Both the position numbers and the translations under genes were made by a program. From contig NBIV01000176.1 in the NCBI GenBank assembly GCA_003194525.1, forward strand, positions 62,001 to 126,000: a stretch of 64,000 bases of DNA, written 5' to 3'. Each line of letters starts with the position of its first letter. Position 1 is the first letter of the stretch. Under the pieces are notes generated by a model. That model had not been told where the DNA came from, did not search any database, and was given only the letters and a program-made list of their open reading frames with translations. This document shows positions 1 through 10,040 of this stretch, one piece after another. This DNA comes from Gracilariopsis chorda. Taxonomy: Eukaryota; Rhodophyta; Florideophyceae; Gracilariales; Gracilariaceae.

Positions 1-233
1 TGTACCACCGGTGTACCGGGCCAACTCCTGCTCGCAGGCAGTGCCACCTGGCACGGGGAAAAGTCATGTATGAACATGTATGAAAGCCGGTGCGACCGGG
101 AAAATTAACAAGTCCCCAGATGTCCCTCTTACGAGGCATGCTCTTCACTTCGAAACGCGAAGATTGGTCATGGAACACTTATGGCATCGGGAGGGTACAA
201 TCTAAACAATGCTGCTGTGATCCTTTTAGTCGG
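1..233. other. window edge, nothing recognised
   Basis: No coding signal, RNA gene or repeat could be recognised in this edge segment. It may continue the decayed transposon to its right. Confidence 0.4.
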
Positions 234-1260
234 TCACGGACAATTCTCAGGGCACACTACAGCCCCGGAATCATTATCGAGACCGGCCGAAGGACTTGTA
301 ACATCCGTAAGTAAATCGATAGACGGCGCAGTGGGGTGCTCTTCGACAGTGGCGGGCTCTTCCTGGATTTCATCCACAACACTTCCCTCAGACAGCTCAG
401 TGAAAGCCTTCTTCGCTTTCCGGGAGGCCGCCCTGTCCTGCAGAGTCTCTAACGCTTCCTTCTGCATCAGCAAAAAGAACTCTTGCGTCTGCTTGGAATG
501 CACCCCACCAGGGCCATTTGTGAACACCAGGATGTCGTTGTGTCGTGACAAAGCAGTGTTTCGATTCTGCTGAGCTTTGACAGCCTCCTGCGCGATTTTA
601 ATCTTCTTGTTAGCGTTATGCTGTTTCCGCGCAATCTCCTTTGCTTTGTGAGGCCCCAAAGGCCTCTTTGTGGATCGGAAGGGGTGGGCCTGACATCGGA
701 CGAAGACGATGGTTTGGAACCATCTAAGACTTCGTCAGCAAACGGCACCGTAGATGGTGTTGCTGCGTTTCCCGTCGGAAACTGGCGTTCTGTGGCGCTA
801 TCCCCACCCGCGCAAAACTTTTCATGAAAAAGAAGGATTCCCCAAGCGTCTAGAAACTTGAATGGCCTGCAGATATCTTCCTGCGGATCCTTGATCTTCT
901 TGCCGTTGAAAAGAGCAGTGGTGATACAAATTATATCAACATCATTGACGCCAGTTGGCTTGCTTCCAACTACAGTGCTGTGGCAGGCCGAAAAACGCAC
1001 ACAGTGCTTTAAAATCGTCTTTAATCGAGTAAAGGTTGATGCAAGCGAACGGAGTGGAAGCTCTCCTGGTTTCGCCTGCGTGTACTCGTTCTACACGTTT
1101 GTGTATAATGGGTTGCCTTTCTGCTCTGAACCTACAATACGGTTTTCAGAAAGACGAACCCATACCTTTGCAAGCACGACATCTTCTTCTGTTGAATAGT
1201 TGAACCCGCGCACGTTCTTGCCTGACATTTCGAGGCGCGCTTGGCACGACCTCGGCAAAG
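234..1260 (-). pseudogene. decayed Myb/SANT-like, NAM-associated-type protein (Harbinger accessory type)
   Basis: Three minus-strand ORF pieces join into one protein. The upstream piece has GFNYSTEEDVVLAKVW and QKGNPLY, the middle has a PTGVNDVDII stretch, and the downstream piece begins GPHKAKEIARKQ followed by a coiled-coil-like, Lys/Gln-rich tail. The order resembles the Myb/SANT-like region plus the 'RP-G-K-AK' signature of plant NAM-associated C-terminal proteins, which often accompany PIF/Harbinger elements. Two lesions are visible: an in-frame TAG just after the segment ending LYTNV (near 1091-1093), and a frameshift near 660, where the reading passes from the QRGLWGL frame to the PLGPHKAK frame. 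No other intact domain is seen. I read it as a dead transposon-derived gene. A spliced functional gene is less likely because the first break is a plain stop codon. Confidence 0.55.
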
Positions 1261-2033
1261 GAGGCGAGCAGAGCACTGAGGAGATAAATGGCATTGTGGC
1301 GTCTTTGGCGGGGGCTCGACGGGGATGCAGAATAGTTTCTGTTTGCTTTTCGTTTCCCGCGACGACCTAGACTCTCCGCGCCAAGTCCTCGCCAATGAGA
1401 AGGCAGCGCTTGGATAGAACCGAGGCAAATCGAGGTGGCAAAAACAGCCGGATTTGCCACCCGGGTTTACCATTTGGTGCGATGCGAAAGTGCGTTTGTG
1501 TTTTGGTTTCTTCCGGTGGGGACGGTGCAATTGTCATCAAACGCTAAACTGAGGGACATTTTTTTATTTTGTGCTTTTGTTTTGCACGAGTGGAGATGCT
1601 CTAAGATGCCCTTTGAGGACCACATCAAGAAGACTTTTTTTGCCAACTATGCATGAACGACATGGACTAGGTGTTCAAGATACCATCAGAAAAAGGCCTG
1701 AACGAATGCCGGTTTTCCTAGCGAGAGAAAACTACTTTCAATTGAAGCGTTCTGCACTAAGTAGGAATTGAACTAGCGTACCCGTAAAAGAGAGAGAGCG
1801 AGAAAAAAAAAGAGTCCTTAAACGTTTCATGTCGTCATAGCGTATTCTAAAAGAGCCACTATTCAAATCTACTTAAGATATATCTTGGTACTCGAGAGCC
1901 GCTCCAGAGTTTGGGATGGATGTCGGGATTGCATTTTAGGTACAGAGATTGCTACGCGATGGCAAATGCTATGCGCCTTGGGATTGCGTGATGGGATTGT
2001 TTCCACCCTTAGTCTACCCTATCTGGGTAGACC
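1261..2033. other. non-coding, possible MITE/Harbinger terminus near 1607
   Basis: No convincing gene. On the minus strand the sequence near 1615-1590 reads GAGCATCTCCACTCGTGC, which resembles the ends of Harbinger-type MITEs, and it precedes the decayed Myb/NAM-like gene. Positions about 1620-1805 belong to a dispersed repeat shared with 28863-29060 in inverted orientation. Other ORFs here look like noise. Confidence 0.4.
1620..1805 (-). repeat. dispersed repeat, copy 1 (inverted partner at 28863-29060)
   Basis: The reverse complement of this stretch matches 28863-29060 at high identity by eye. Shared blocks include CTCGCTCTCTCTCTTTTACG, GTGCAGAACGCTTCAATTG and TAGTTGGCAA. The repeat contains no ORF and could be a MITE or solo terminal fragment. 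Confidence 0.7.
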
Positions 2034-3269
2034 TTACGCGAACATATTGAATCTGACTCCTCGAGGGAGTGCTGCCTGGAATACATGTACTCCCCCGTTC
2101 ACTATTCGAGCAACCGTCACATTTCGATTGATACGACCCTTCCAAATTCCGCACACCGCAGAATTACACAGCTGATCCGTAAACGAAACAGAATCAGACA
2201 AACACAGGTTACCGTTGCTTGTGACTTGATATATGCAAATCTTATCTCTAAAGACAAGGTAAACGTAGTCATCGTCATGAGATTGATCCACACGGATGCC
2301 GACAGGGTTCCCTGAGTGGGACAATGAGATCGTTTCTCTGTGTCCACGTTCATCTATCTTTGGATGATAGCAAAGCGTGTTATCAACGTTATACGCCACT
2401 GCGGCGTATACTTGTGAGGATCGTCTGTGGTGCCGTTCCGTCACGTACGTGGGACGATATAGATCATTGTTATCTCCACTAACACTGTGCAATGGCCAGA
2501 CGCAGATAAGAGTAAGTTCAGAATCAATGGTGTTATGTTTGCGACGCCACAGTGCCATTGTACGTCGTGAAGACTCTTGGATACAAAAGCTGGCAACTAT
2601 GAAGTGAGAGCTTATTGCGCAACTGACAACTTGTGCTCGTTCGAAACCCTCTATGGGGCTAACTTCAGTTGTCACCTCTGGATTATCGACGGAAAACATT
2701 TGCAAAACGGCAGGAGACCTTCTCTCCGCAAACAGAACAGTATGGCCTCCTTCTGTAACTGCCAAGGCCAAAATTCTGCTACTCGCCCGATGAATGCCTG
2801 TCCAAGTAAGCCTTTCAGAGGCGGAGGGGGTCGAAAACACAGAAATTGAGTTTGATGAATCCGCGACAATGAGTCTATGTGCATTGATTGACATTGCCAA
2901 TAGTTCAGGTTGCGCCCTGAGTTGCGGATTTTGCTCATATCCAACAGCTTGATTGACGGGAAGGTGTCCAACTGGATTGTGAGGTGGAATATGAAAAGGC
3001 CCCGGATGGTATGCATTGGCGTTGACAAACGCCTGTGGATTTGGGAACGAAGGAGGTAGGTGAGCCTGTTGGCTCTCATTGCGCCAAGGATGGTGATGAT
3101 GGTGTCGATGTTGATAGTCGTGCTGAGTACGCGTGTGGCTAGCGTTCTCATGGTGAGGACAACAATGACGGTGGTTCCGTGAATGATGATGAGTCTCGGA
3201 GCGTGGTACAGCAGAACTATCATTCACGTGAATAGAGTAGGAATGATTGAGGGCTATCCGGTGAGACAT
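2034..3269 (-). CDS. hypothetical His-rich protein, possible beta-propeller
   Basis: A 411-residue ORF. Residues about 25-65 are exceptionally His-rich (clusters such as HHHHH, with Asn, Arg and Cys), which could bind metal or be disordered. Residues about 110-400 look like a folded domain with alternating hydrophobic strands and repeated short blocks (LLAMSINAHRLIVADS, ILALAVTEGG, VVSCAISSHFIVAS), as in WD40- or beta-propeller-like proteins, but no canonical WD signature is present. No signal peptide or membrane segment is obvious. The start is supported by a TATA-like box about 50 bp upstream on the minus strand. I cannot name a family. Confidence 0.55.
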   Translation of the reverse strand: MSHRIALNHSYSIHVNDSSAVPRSETHHHSRNHRHCCPHHENASHTRTQHDYQHRHHHHHPWRNESQQAHLPPSFPNPQAFVNANAYHPGPFHIPPHNPVGHLPVNQAVGYEQNPQLRAQPELLAMSINAHRLIVADSSNSISVFSTPSASERLTWTGIHRASSRILALAVTEGGHTVLFAERRSPAVLQMFSVDNPEVTTEVSPIEGFERAQVVSCAISSHFIVASFCIQESSRRTMALWRRKHNTIDSELTLICVWPLHSVSGDNNDLYRPTYVTERHHRRSSQVYAAVAYNVDNTLCYHPKIDERGHRETISLSHSGNPVGIRVDQSHDDDYVYLVFRDKICIYQVTSNGNLCLSDSVSFTDQLCNSAVCGIWKGRINRNVTVARIVNGGVHVFQAALPRGVRFNMFA

Positions 3270-3318
3270 ATTGCGAATATGAATGCGAAATGTATCGGAT
3301 GAGGAGTCAGTGCGAGGG

Positions 3319-3324
3319 TTTATA
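3319..3324 (-). promoter_or_regulatory. TATA-like box of the His-rich gene
   Basis: The minus strand reads TATAAA about 50 bp upstream of the ATG at 3269. Position and sequence fit a core promoter, leaving a very short 5' UTR. Confidence 0.45.
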
Positions 3325-3329
3325 CTTCA

Positions 3330-4535
3330 CCAGTTGTTCGTTGTGCTGATTTGTATCACTTTTGACAGCTGCACTTCACATGGAACGGTGTTCCAAGAAC
3401 GCAGAAGCGTTTTCTAGATGGAGACGTAGTGTGCTTGTTGACGATGCCCAGCAAAAAGGGTGCGTTGCTGGAATCCAAGTCCTGTGTTACAAGAAGAAAG
3501 AAAGGGGCAGCGTACATTATACTCTTTCCTCACATGCAACACTGATCTCAGTAAGGGTAGTGCCTTCGTGAGACAAGAGGTAGGCCAGGTGGGATAGAAG
3601 ACACACTAGTGGTGAATTTGATATTACGTAATGATATGACGGAATGAGAAGGTCAAGCAAAGGGGAACAAGTTGGAGTCTGTACGGACGAGGCCCGACGT
3701 GAGTAATATTTTCATGGGCGAGATTATCATGATGTTGAATTACGCGAATAGGGACGAGCTTGCGGGTCTCGTACCATTCAAATGTGAGCAAGCTTGGATA
3801 GGGTTCACATGCACATTGCCCGCAGAGTATACGGCCAAATGACAACGACGGTTGCAACGTTGTAAAGTGAAGTGAAGTGCAGAGGTGTGTGGGTTAAGGG
3901 CGTTAGTGGATCAAGTTGAGGGTGAGTAACGTCACAGGTTGTGCATCAATCAAGCAAGATAAACCACAAGCTGCCATTCGTTACGCTGGGAGATGTGTGA
4001 AAGAGGCTTTGGTGCAGTGGGACACCTTCGACCGACATGGGAGGGGGAGTGGTGGTTGCGTGGGTTGGGGTTGCGTGAATACGTACGCAAAGCAAGCCAA
4101 ACTGAGGCCCTACGGTGCGAACAAGTTATGCAAAGTTCAGACATGGGACGCAGCGAGATGCGTATATCCTATATGTGGGTTAATGTCGCTGACTCTGAGA
4201 ATATGAGAAGATGCTGTCTACCCCAAAGAAGCCAAAATATAATTGAAATGAGATACAAAAGGGTGGTCACACTCAAGGGTAGTGTGACTGAGAGATACAC
4301 GAAGGGAAACAACATTACGTGTGGCGACGTGCGAGAGGGGTACGGCGGGATCGGTATCACGCGGGGTTATACGAGGCAAGGCGCGAGACTGTGACGTAGG
4401 GCACATGGTATGGAGTTTGGGTCTACTTGCAATGGCAGAGCCGTGAGTAAGATTTAAGCGAAGAAGGGTTGGTAAGTGATTCCGAGGTATGGCGAGGTGA
4501 CGTTCCGTGGGGTTGTGAAAACGTTGAGCAAGCTG
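3330..4535. other. intergenic, no supported gene
   Basis: Only short overlapping ORFs of unlikely composition occur here. No RNA gene or repeat was recognised until the inverted glycosyltransferase fragment at about 4536. Confidence 0.4.
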
Positions 4536-4668
4536 TTGCCTGTTTCGAGAGCGCAATGAGATCACCTTCTTAAAGGGACACATTAAGTCCACTGCGAATT
4601 TCAATGCTTTGTTTCAGCTGCTGGTCAATACTGTGATTGAGGTAAAACGAGGGAAATAGTTCCCCCTC
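4536..4668 (-). pseudogene. inverted fragment of the GT92-like gene
   Basis: The minus strand of this stretch is about 95% identical by eye to positions 6484-6620 of the downstream glycosyltransferase gene, roughly residues 300-346. Shared peptides include HSIDQQLK and IEIRSGLNVSL. One C-to-T change creates a TAA where the parent has a Gln codon, and a 3-nt difference lies near the His codons. There is no ORF context for a whole protein, so this is a duplicated gene piece in antisense orientation to its parent, about 1.9 kb away. It could simply be debris. If transcribed it could base-pair with the parental mRNA. Confidence 0.8.
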
Positions 4669-5091
4669 GTCTGGAGAGTACGCGGGAGATGGATATGTAG
4701 TGCGGGAGGATGGCTTGGCTGGGGAAGAGCGGGAGGGAAGCGAAAAAAGGTCGGGAGCATGCAATGTTGAGAGGTCGAGGTCGCCACGTGCAAAGTTGTG
4801 GTTGCGGTGAAAGAGTTTGTCTCGCGACTGGAAGTGGGTCTTGAGGCGCATGAACAGGGTGAGCTGGGCTGGCAATGCGGAACATGTTAATACGGCGGCA
4901 TCATTCGCGAGTGCGATGGTACATACTAGGCTTGGTATGCCGATGGATTCTATCGAGAGGGAAGGACGATCCCGTCAGGCGTCGGGGTAGAAGCTGATGG
5001 GGGAGAAAGGGCAGCCATGAGAGCAGCGATGAGCAACAACTCCTTGTACACGGGCAAGAGAGAAGTTACGCTTGCGTTGCAGCCGCTGACG

Positions 5092-5136
5092 GGGTGCGTA
5101 TGCAATGCTGACACTGTCAGCATTGCATACGCACCC
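5092..5136. repeat. perfect 45-bp palindrome in a promoter
   Basis: The two 22-bp arms (5092-5113 and 5115-5136) are exact reverse complements separated by a single C at 5114. The outer arms read GGGTGCGTATG and CATACGCACCC, and the centre reads CTGACACTGTCAG. It lies about 130 bp upstream of the TATA-like box of the glycosyltransferase gene. Confidence 0.95.
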
Positions 5137-5262
5137 ACTTTCACCGCGTGACGTGCATGCCCAAAAGCGGCACTGCTGCGTCCGTTTTTGCATTCCTGCG
5201 TGCAGGCGTGCGTCACGGTATCGTCACACCGTGTGCGGTCGCGCTGTGGCGTGCGTGCGCGG

Positions 5263-5268
5263 TATAAA
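5263..5268 (+). promoter_or_regulatory. TATA-like box of the GT92-like gene
   Basis: TATAAA within GGTATAAAGC, followed by about 317 bp to the chosen ATG. This fits a core promoter with a long leader. Confidence 0.45.
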
Positions 5269-5584
5269 GCGCCCAAATTCATCGTTCCGCGAAGCCAAAG
5301 CGCCGCTGAACAGCGCCTCAATTCACCCGCCGCTGCCCCCGCAATGAAATATCACCGAGCGCTCATCAGTTCCTAGTACGAACGCAGCGTGTCAGTCGTG
5401 CAGCGTCAGCCGTGCTGACGGCCCACTGCTACCGTGTACAGCCGCAACCGATATTGCCTCCCCCTTCCTCCACTTCCGCACCTCCGCTCTGCTGCAACTC
5501 CGCTCCGCCTACACCTCTTCTAATCCATGCCTCACCTCCAGCACGCCCATACCTTGTTTCTCCCTCCTACATCCCTTTCTCGCA

Positions 5585-7672
5585 ATGCCCTCTCCACGCT
5601 CGTGCTTATCTGACCGCTCTTCCGCGAAAGATCCAGAGAACGGTTGCGCCGAAACCCCCACAAACTCAAAACGCGCCGTGCCCCTTTTTGCGCGCCTCGG
5701 CATCTCTTCAACAAGCGTATGCTTCCCGCGACTCGTATTTTTGGTATTAGTTGTTCTGCTTGTCACCGCCGTTCTCGCCCCGCCAGTCGTCTTCCGTCAG
5801 GAAATCCTATCCCAACAGAGCTGGTTTCACCACTACAAAGATCTCGCCACCCAAGCCTTTACCGCCTCCAATCAAACACACTCCCACGCTACCACCCCTG
5901 CGCCTGACCAACCTCTTCCCGATCCTGTCAATGCCGAGGAGCATGCAACACGGCCGTCAAGCGAACAGCAGCAACAACGCAATGCACCCGACCACATCCC
6001 GCCTATCTTAGAACATGACATTTACGCCGAACAGGTAGGAAATCCAAACGACAGCCACCCCAACACAGAGAGTCTTGTACAAGTAACTGTTAACACCGAA
6101 CAAAATCTAACTGTACCACCGTCTCCTCATCAGGCTGAGAAGAGCACCACCGATCGCGATCAACAAGCCTTATATAATGAAACTCGCCACTGGCCCTCCC
6201 CACCCCATATTAACGCAACGTATAGAATCACCCGTAACACCCCAGGAGTCGATCTCCTGCTCCAACGCGACTGGACTCGACCCAACATTCTTCTTCATTA
6301 TGCAAGGCCCCATCCAAAGAACCGCACCCAAGTAGAGCTATTTGTATACGCCACAGGAATCAATATGGGTTCATTTGATCGTGGTTTTGAAGTTGTTGGT
6401 TGTCTCGTTGGAGACGACGTGTACAGTGCCGCAACCCTGAAAGGAGATGTGTTTACATGTCGTGTCCACCGAGCTATCGAAAAGGGGGAACGTATTTCCC
6501 TCGTTTTACCTCACAATCACAGTATTGACCAGCAGCTGAAAGAAAGCGTTGAAATTCGCAGTGGCCTTAATGTTTCCCTTCAAGAAGGTGATCTCATTGC
6601 GCTCTCGAAACAGGCACGCTTTCACATTGATGGCATTGAAGCCAATGCAGAGGACTTGCATGATTTTCTGTTTGTCAATTCCACGGAGAAGTTTGAAGCA
6701 CTTGGTGACGATCGCGACCCTAATGCCGACGATTCGGAGCCTCGATACGAGATTTGTCTCACCACACAAATCAAACCGTTCACAAAGTATCTAGACGACT
6801 GGATTGCATACTACACTCGCATTGGTGTAGATATGGTGTATATCATTGATAATGACGCGGAGGAAAACCTTGGGGAAACCTTTAAACATCGCAAAGAAGT
6901 ACAGGTCTTGTACTGGCCATGGCGTCGTTCACAGACGCAGGCCCTTAGTTATATGTTGGTTGCTGCACGACCGCGGTGTGAGTGGCTCATACAGGCTGAT
7001 GTCGATGAATTTGCGATGCTTGGTATTGGCAAGAACCACGAGCTTGCTGGAAAACAAGTTCTTCGCAGGTACCTACGTCGTCGCGTGGATCACAAACACA
7101 AGCAGTTCATGTTCTGGTTTTTGGTAATGGGTGGTTCTGGACATGTAGAAACCCCAGATGTGCCAATGCCGGAAGCCTACGTTCACAGATCTGCAAGTCA
7201 ACCGAAAAACGGAAAGTCTGCGGCCTTCACGGATCATTGGTGGAGATATTCGGGTGTACATTCGTACGGAGGTGTACCAGCCGCAAGGGCCCCTGTAGAT
7301 CACAATTCGTCAAACTTGTTCTACCCAGTTGAAGAAGAGGATCAACCAATCATGATTCACTATCATTCCCGTGCTTACGAAGACATGATTATCAAAGAGA
7401 ATTATGGGTCTGGTTCTACAACTGACAACAAACTCAATCGGAAGAAGACAGTCGAGATGCCGTCCGCAGTACCGAACTGGGTAACTCACGTTAACGATGA
7501 CCTGCAGTATACACATTTTCGGGACATATACAAGTCTATCATGAAGGAACCTTTTGCGCTTAAGCAGTCCCTCGTTAAGAATGTCAATGGCAAGCGCTGT
7601 GTCGCTAGGCAAGTGGATTTGGACGAAAGGCTCGGTTCTCAAGTCGAAGATGAGCAGTGTGATGTGTCATGA
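5585..7672 (+). CDS. GT92 (DUF23)-like glycosyltransferase, type II membrane protein
   Basis: A 695-residue protein. A basic N-terminal tail is followed by one membrane anchor at about residues 49-70 (LVFLVLVVLLVTAVL) and a Ser/Pro/Gln-rich stem to about 190. The catalytic region starts near residue 385 with a CLTTQIKPFTKYLDDW block, then IGVDMVYIIDN and the DxD-type motif QADVDEFA near residue 470, a downstream Trp-rich block (DHWWRYSGVHSYGG), and HYHSRAYEDM near 592. This order is typical of family 92 transferases, which act in the Golgi on glycans and include beta-1,4-galactan synthases. A role in algal matrix galactan synthesis is inference. It is a single exon and intact. Residues about 300-346 are duplicated as the inverted fragment at 4536-4668. 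Confidence 0.82.
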   Translation: MPSPRSCLSDRSSAKDPENGCAETPTNSKRAVPLFARLGISSTSVCFPRLVFLVLVVLLVTAVLAPPVVFRQEILSQQSWFHHYKDLATQAFTASNQTHSHATTPAPDQPLPDPVNAEEHATRPSSEQQQQRNAPDHIPPILEHDIYAEQVGNPNDSHPNTESLVQVTVNTEQNLTVPPSPHQAEKSTTDRDQQALYNETRHWPSPPHINATYRITRNTPGVDLLLQRDWTRPNILLHYARPHPKNRTQVELFVYATGINMGSFDRGFEVVGCLVGDDVYSAATLKGDVFTCRVHRAIEKGERISLVLPHNHSIDQQLKESVEIRSGLNVSLQEGDLIALSKQARFHIDGIEANAEDLHDFLFVNSTEKFEALGDDRDPNADDSEPRYEICLTTQIKPFTKYLDDWIAYYTRIGVDMVYIIDNDAEENLGETFKHRKEVQVLYWPWRRSQTQALSYMLVAARPRCEWLIQADVDEFAMLGIGKNHELAGKQVLRRYLRRRVDHKHKQFMFWFLVMGGSGHVETPDVPMPEAYVHRSASQPKNGKSAAFTDHWWRYSGVHSYGGVPAARAPVDHNSSNLFYPVEEEDQPIMIHYHSRAYEDMIIKENYGSGSTTDNKLNRKKTVEMPSAVPNWVTHVNDDLQYTHFRDIYKSIMKEPFALKQSLVKNVNGKRCVARQVDLDERLGSQVEDEQCDVS

Positions 7673-8638
7673 GATACGAGTCCATCTAATATCATATTTT
7701 CATCTCACTGAGACGCACTTTTCTCGATGTTACCCGAGCTGTAGATAAGTTCCTGGCTTCTTGTAGCACTATTCACCGACGACTGAAGATGCAGGATCTC
7801 AAAGCCTGTGCGCATGGAAACGGTACTTGGGGCCGTGAAGAAACTAGTTTAGGTCGGTGGAACGATTTAGGAGTTTTGATGTTCCTTACTGTGTATTGTC
7901 CTTCTATTGTAAAGATCACACAACTAAAGTCGACAGGAGTGCTGATATATTCCTCATTTACATCCATGAAACTTGTGAACCCGTTCCGGTCCCACAAAGT
8001 CCGGTTGACTTGTTTCTTCATCTATCTGCGCACTTCTTGAAGATTGTAATCTCCTACCGCTCAGCCTTCGTGATCAACATTGCAAAGGTTGAACGGTCGG
8101 AGAATACATTTCGAAGAGTTCATTGTCAAGTGCTGGTGAAGTAAAGCGACGTTCCAGCAGACACACTGGCGTTTTCCGGGTGATCCCTCACCACATTACT
8201 GCCCAGCGCGTAACTTGGCCCAGAATGTCCCGCGCCTCATGTGCTGGAACACGACGAGTCTGGAGCAGTCCCGAGCAATAATGGTTTGCAGCGGGAAAGG
8301 GGGGCAAAGTTTTGGTTTTAGAGAGCAATTCTGGTGGAATCAATCTTTGTTAAACAGAAATGATGGTCTCGATGTTATACGCTGTCCCAGCAGACACTTT
8401 TCTCGTCGGACATTACAAAAGACAACCGTTAGGGGCAGTAGCGTTTCATATGTTCGGACGCGTATTAGGGTCAATAACGGTAAACGTTCGACCGGTCTGC
8501 AGGTCCGAAGATTTCTGTTCACCTGACCTCGCGGGGGACATTCCGATTGGTCTGGCAAAAACTTTATGTACGGATTATAAGTACCCTCCAGACTCAAGTT
8601 ACGGTATGAAACCGGTCAGCAACATAATCCAAAACATA
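7673..8638. other. intergenic between GT92-like and Gly-rich genes
   Basis: Short ORFs only, none with recognisable features. The 3' end of this stretch carries a TATA-like ATTATAAGT at 8574-8582, about 60 bp before the ATG of the Gly-rich gene. The longer frame running in from 8360 is probably untranslated leader. Confidence 0.4.
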
Positions 8639-9586
8639 ATGAGCTATGCGACTATGCGAAACTTGCCTATCCTTTTAACTCTTTCTCTGCATCTGCATGC
8701 AGTCTTTTCACAGTCTGTAGGCACGGGAGGTGCCAGTGATGAGGGAGGAATTGCGTTCATTGGTTCACAATCACTTTCAAGCTCTACAGATCTACTACCG
8801 GTTTCGTTCGGTGGTGGACTGGTAGGCGTCATGAATGGAGCTTCTGGCGGAATGGGTGCTGGAGGTCCCCAAGGAGGGGGCTCAGCTTCTTCAGCAGCTG
8901 CTGATGGTGGTCTAGCTGTTTCTGGTGGTATGGGTGGCGGCTTTAAGAAAGGAGGGGCACGTATAGGTGCTGGTGGAGGCGGTGGTGGTGCTGTTGGTAA
9001 CTCAGCTTCGTCGGGAATGGGTGGCACCGGGAACTCGTCATCTCAGGCCGTCGCGGCTGATTCTACGGGACTAAGCTTCGCTTCAGGTAGTCACTCCTCC
9101 GAGGGATCTACTGGGCTTGGGTTTCGTGGCAACTTCGCTACACCTGAGCCAAGCTTGACAAACGGACTAGCAGCGGGTTTCGCTTCTCAGTCTGGGACGG
9201 GGGGTGGTGGAGTTGGCACTGGTACTGGAATGGGTGGTAGTGGTCAAGGAGCTGCACAAGGCCACGGCCGAAGCGACTCGTCTAGAGAGACAGCAGCTAT
9301 AGGCCTTTCATCAGGTGAGGCAGGTGCCGGCGTGGGCAGTAGCGGAGGCATGGATGCTGGTATCAGTTCAGCACATGCGGATGGTACTTTCCCAATTCCT
9401 GGCTTTGGGCTTGGGTTTGGAAGCAGCGGGAAGGGAGGTACAGCAAGCGTCGTAGGAGTTGGTGGCAGCGGTTCTGGTAGTTCTGCTGGATCTTCCAAAC
9501 GACTTTGGGACCCCGACAGAACAGGTGAACACAAAGACCAGGTCCATCCACGATTCCGTTATCGAACGGAAATGCGGGGAACATAG
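8639..9586 (+). CDS. Gly/Ser-rich secreted protein
   Basis: About 315 residues if the ATG at 8639 is used; an in-frame ATG at 8654 is an alternative. The frame is open further upstream to 8360, but a TATA-like box at 8574 and a good signal peptide (RNLPILLTLSLHLHAVFSQS) right after the chosen start favour the short form. The mature part is dominated by Gly, Ser and Ala with runs such as GAGGGGGG and GGMGAGG, interspersed FGG/GLGFG blocks, and a short charged C-terminus (RLWDPDR, RFRYRTEM). Composition and secretion signal suggest an extracellular structural or matrix protein. No enzymatic domain is seen. Confidence 0.65.
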   Translation: MSYATMRNLPILLTLSLHLHAVFSQSVGTGGASDEGGIAFIGSQSLSSSTDLLPVSFGGGLVGVMNGASGGMGAGGPQGGGSASSAAADGGLAVSGGMGGGFKKGGARIGAGGGGGGAVGNSASSGMGGTGNSSSQAVAADSTGLSFASGSHSSEGSTGLGFRGNFATPEPSLTNGLAAGFASQSGTGGGGVGTGTGMGGSGQGAAQGHGRSDSSRETAAIGLSSGEAGAGVGSSGGMDAGISSAHADGTFPIPGFGLGFGSSGKGGTASVVGVGGSGSGSSAGSSKRLWDPDRTGEHKDQVHPRFRYRTEMRGT

Positions 9587-10040
9587 ACATGAATGAAATC
9601 AGGACTCACAATCATAAATCGACCTTCACTTTGAATACAGTATAAGAGATTCCCGGCTGGAGCAGTTAATGTTCTGAGACGGCGGTTTCTTTTATGAATC
9701 ATAGAATCGAAACTGTGCTTTGCTCGTAAATTCTTCAACACGTACTACCATTCATTGGCAGTGGCTTCTTCCCCTGCATCGCCCCGGATGATAAGTCATA
9801 CATGTCCAAAGGCTGGCTCTATAGCCAACCCTGCAGTAGTTAGCAGTCCCTTGGAGCAACAAGACCATCAAATATATATTTGGGCCTGCGAATTCCGTTG
9901 GTAAGTCTAACGGCTGCCCTGTTGGTTGCCGGGCATGATTACGAAGTTCGTAAATCTAATGTACAACTGTTCACCAGTGTTTCATGTTATATGTATTGTT
10001 AGTTCATCAGTCAGTGTTAATATCAGCTGTCTTACGAAAT
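9587..10040. other. convergent 3' intergenic region
   Basis: Lies between the ends of the Gly-rich gene (+) and the exportin gene (-). No gene was recognised; it likely holds both 3' UTRs. Confidence 0.45.

Larger units (their letters stand above)
4669..5584. promoter_or_regulatory. 5' region of the GT92-like gene
   Basis: This stretch contains a perfect 45-bp palindrome (5092-5136), a TATA-like box (5263-5268) and about 300 nt of C-rich leader before the ATG at 5585. A ten-codon upstream ORF starts at 5344. No protein-coding gene is supported here. Confidence 0.45.

Noticed and set aside
3916-4394. Plus-strand ORFs of 96-133 residues
   Set aside because: No domain, signal peptide or promoter support, with composition like intergenic DNA.
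8360-8638. Longer N-terminus of the Gly-rich protein
   Set aside because: A TATA-like box and a clean signal peptide at 8639 indicate the upstream frame is leader sequence.
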